Shown here in pieces: positions 63,457-64,000 of a stretch of DNA of 64,000 bases. The position numbers were made by a program, and so were the translations under genes. The stretch comes from Aureicoccus marinus (GTDB taxonomy: Bacteria > Bacteroidota > Bacteroidia > Flavobacteriales > Flavobacteriaceae). How positions within the stretch are numbered: position 1 is the stretch's first letter; the number at the start of each line of letters is the position of its first letter. Where the stretch lies: NCBI RefSeq assembly GCF_002954325.1, contig NZ_MQVX01000001.1, positions 2,347,383-2,411,382 on the forward strand, written 5' to 3'. Below the pieces are notes generated by a model. That model was not told the DNA's origin. It worked only from the letters and a program-made list of their open reading frames with translations, and made no database searches.

Positions 63457-64000
63457 TTATGGCAGTAAAAACTTCTCTTTAATCTTTAATAAAAGATCTT
63501 TGTTCTTGTAAATAAAATAACCGGTCATTAAAATTAAGACACTCGCTTTTAACTCATGACTTTGAGAAAATTGGACCAGTGTGGTAACTAAGAAAATAGC
63601 CAGTAAGGTACACAGCTCTAGGTAATTTATTTGCAAGCTAAATCGTTTTTTTCTCAGAACAAATGTACAAGCAAAACCAGCAACTGATCCCAAAGCAACC
63701 GCATATAATCCTAGAGTCTGAATTAATCCTACACTAATTATAAAATTCAGTACCCCGCCGGCCAAGGTCGTAGTAAAGACTTCTTTCGTGTTCTTTGCCT
63801 TCAGATAATATGCTCCTAAAAAAGCACAGAAGGCAGAAAAACCAGATGAGAGTAACAATAAAGGCAAGTAATTCTTCGATTCTTCAAATTCGCTAGCGGC
63901 AGTAAACTCAATCAAAAAGCTTGCACTTGAAGTGATTAAAACAACCAAAGTAAGCTCAAAGATCATGTATCGATTGAAAAAGTTGTGGTTGACATTGATC
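63457..64000 (-). CDS. polysaccharide flippase (Wzx-like), N-terminus beyond window
   Basis: The frame is open from 63457 to the right edge, with residues such as INVNHNFFNRYMIFELTLVV before the first internal Met, so this is the C-terminal part of a longer protein. At least five hydrophobic helices are visible (LTLVVLITSSASFLIEFTA, YLPLLLLSSGFSAFCAFLGA, TTTLAGGVLNFIISVGLIQT and others). The pattern fits the C-terminal half of a MOP-superfamily lipid-linked oligosaccharide flippase. Its neighbours (pyruvyl transferase, Wzy-like, priming transferase) support that. Confidence 0.75.
   Translation of the reverse strand, partial: INVNHNFFNRYMIFELTLVVLITSSASFLIEFTAASEFEESKNYLPLLLLSSGFSAFCAFLGAYYLKAKNTKEVFTTTLAGGVLNFIISVGLIQTLGLYAVALGSVAGFACTFVLRKKRFSLQINYLELCTLLAIFLVTTLVQFSQSHELKASVLILMTGYFIYKNKDLLLKIKEKFLLP

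Overview
The window is an ordinary, gene-dense stretch of chromosome from a Flavobacteriia-type member of the Bacteroidota, most likely a marine Flavobacteriaceae. The evidence is the gliding and type IX secretion genes gldH and porW/sprE, the DUF6427-DUF6341-purD and bactofilin-AtpZ-atpBEFHAG gene orders, ferrous Bacteroidota protein families (DUF4292, DUF4254, DUF5687, HU-CCDC81/SPOR protein), the lack of clear Shine-Dalgarno sequences, and promoter elements of the Bacteroidota type (-7 TAnnTTTG, -33 TTG/TTTG). I see no tRNA or rRNA gene, CRISPR array, insertion sequence, prophage or recognisable defence system.

Layout. 1-5.6 kb: a choice-of-anchor B lipoprotein cut by the left edge, thiamine-monophosphate kinase, a small CxxC protein, a BrnQ-type transporter, an Xaa-Pro aminopeptidase and a small membrane protein. 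5.7-10.8 kb: a large secreted Asp-box/VPS10-like propeller protein, a DUF2721 membrane protein, and a paired aspartoacylase-like hydrolase and RimK-like ATP-grasp ligase. 10.9-14.5 kb: the sdhCAB operon with promoter and terminator. 14.7-20.4 kb, minus strand: ricT, gldH, PBP1a, and a 3-oxoacid CoA-transferase operon that carries an extra small membrane protein between its two subunits. 20.4-25.3 kb: trhO, recA, and a lipoprotein / ECF sigma factor / membrane-anchored barrel unit. 25.3-31.2 kb: plsC, trpS, dprA, an HU-CCDC81/SPOR protein, an acyl-CoA thioesterase, an aldo/keto reductase and two small broken genes. 31.3-37.7 kb, minus strand: a conserved envelope block (flippase, dut, nucleotidyltransferase, TPR protein, DUF4292 lipoprotein, EnvC-like activator). 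37.7-46.4 kb, minus strand: porW, bactofilin, atpZ, an AtpI-like protein and atpBEFHAG (atpD and atpC are absent here). 46.5-56.4 kb: an ABC exporter pair, a ferredoxin-type reductase, a patatin lipase, an AhpD-like/ArsS pair, a GT9 transferase, DUF4254, DUF6427, DUF6341 and purD. 56.4-64 kb: the start of a visibly AT-richer, Wzy-dependent exopolysaccharide or capsule cluster (UDP-xylose synthase, priming transferase, GT4, O-antigen ligase/polymerase, Wzy-like protein, pyruvyl transferase, flippase cut by the right edge).

The most striking global property is that ten otherwise intact genes are broken by about fifteen one- or two-base indels. Nearly all lie in homopolymers or dinucleotide repeats, and restoring the missing bases gives continuous family-typical protein. 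This looks like uncorrected long-read consensus error rather than real pseudogenes, and it should be settled before the genes are interpreted. I did not find a convincing new multi-gene system. The better leads are an orphan minus-strand terminator upstream of recA (a possible small RNA), a strong hairpin directly after atpE, a face-to-face -7 palindrome between DUF6427 and DUF6341, the membrane protein inside the CoA-transferase operon, and the RimK/aspartoacylase pair.
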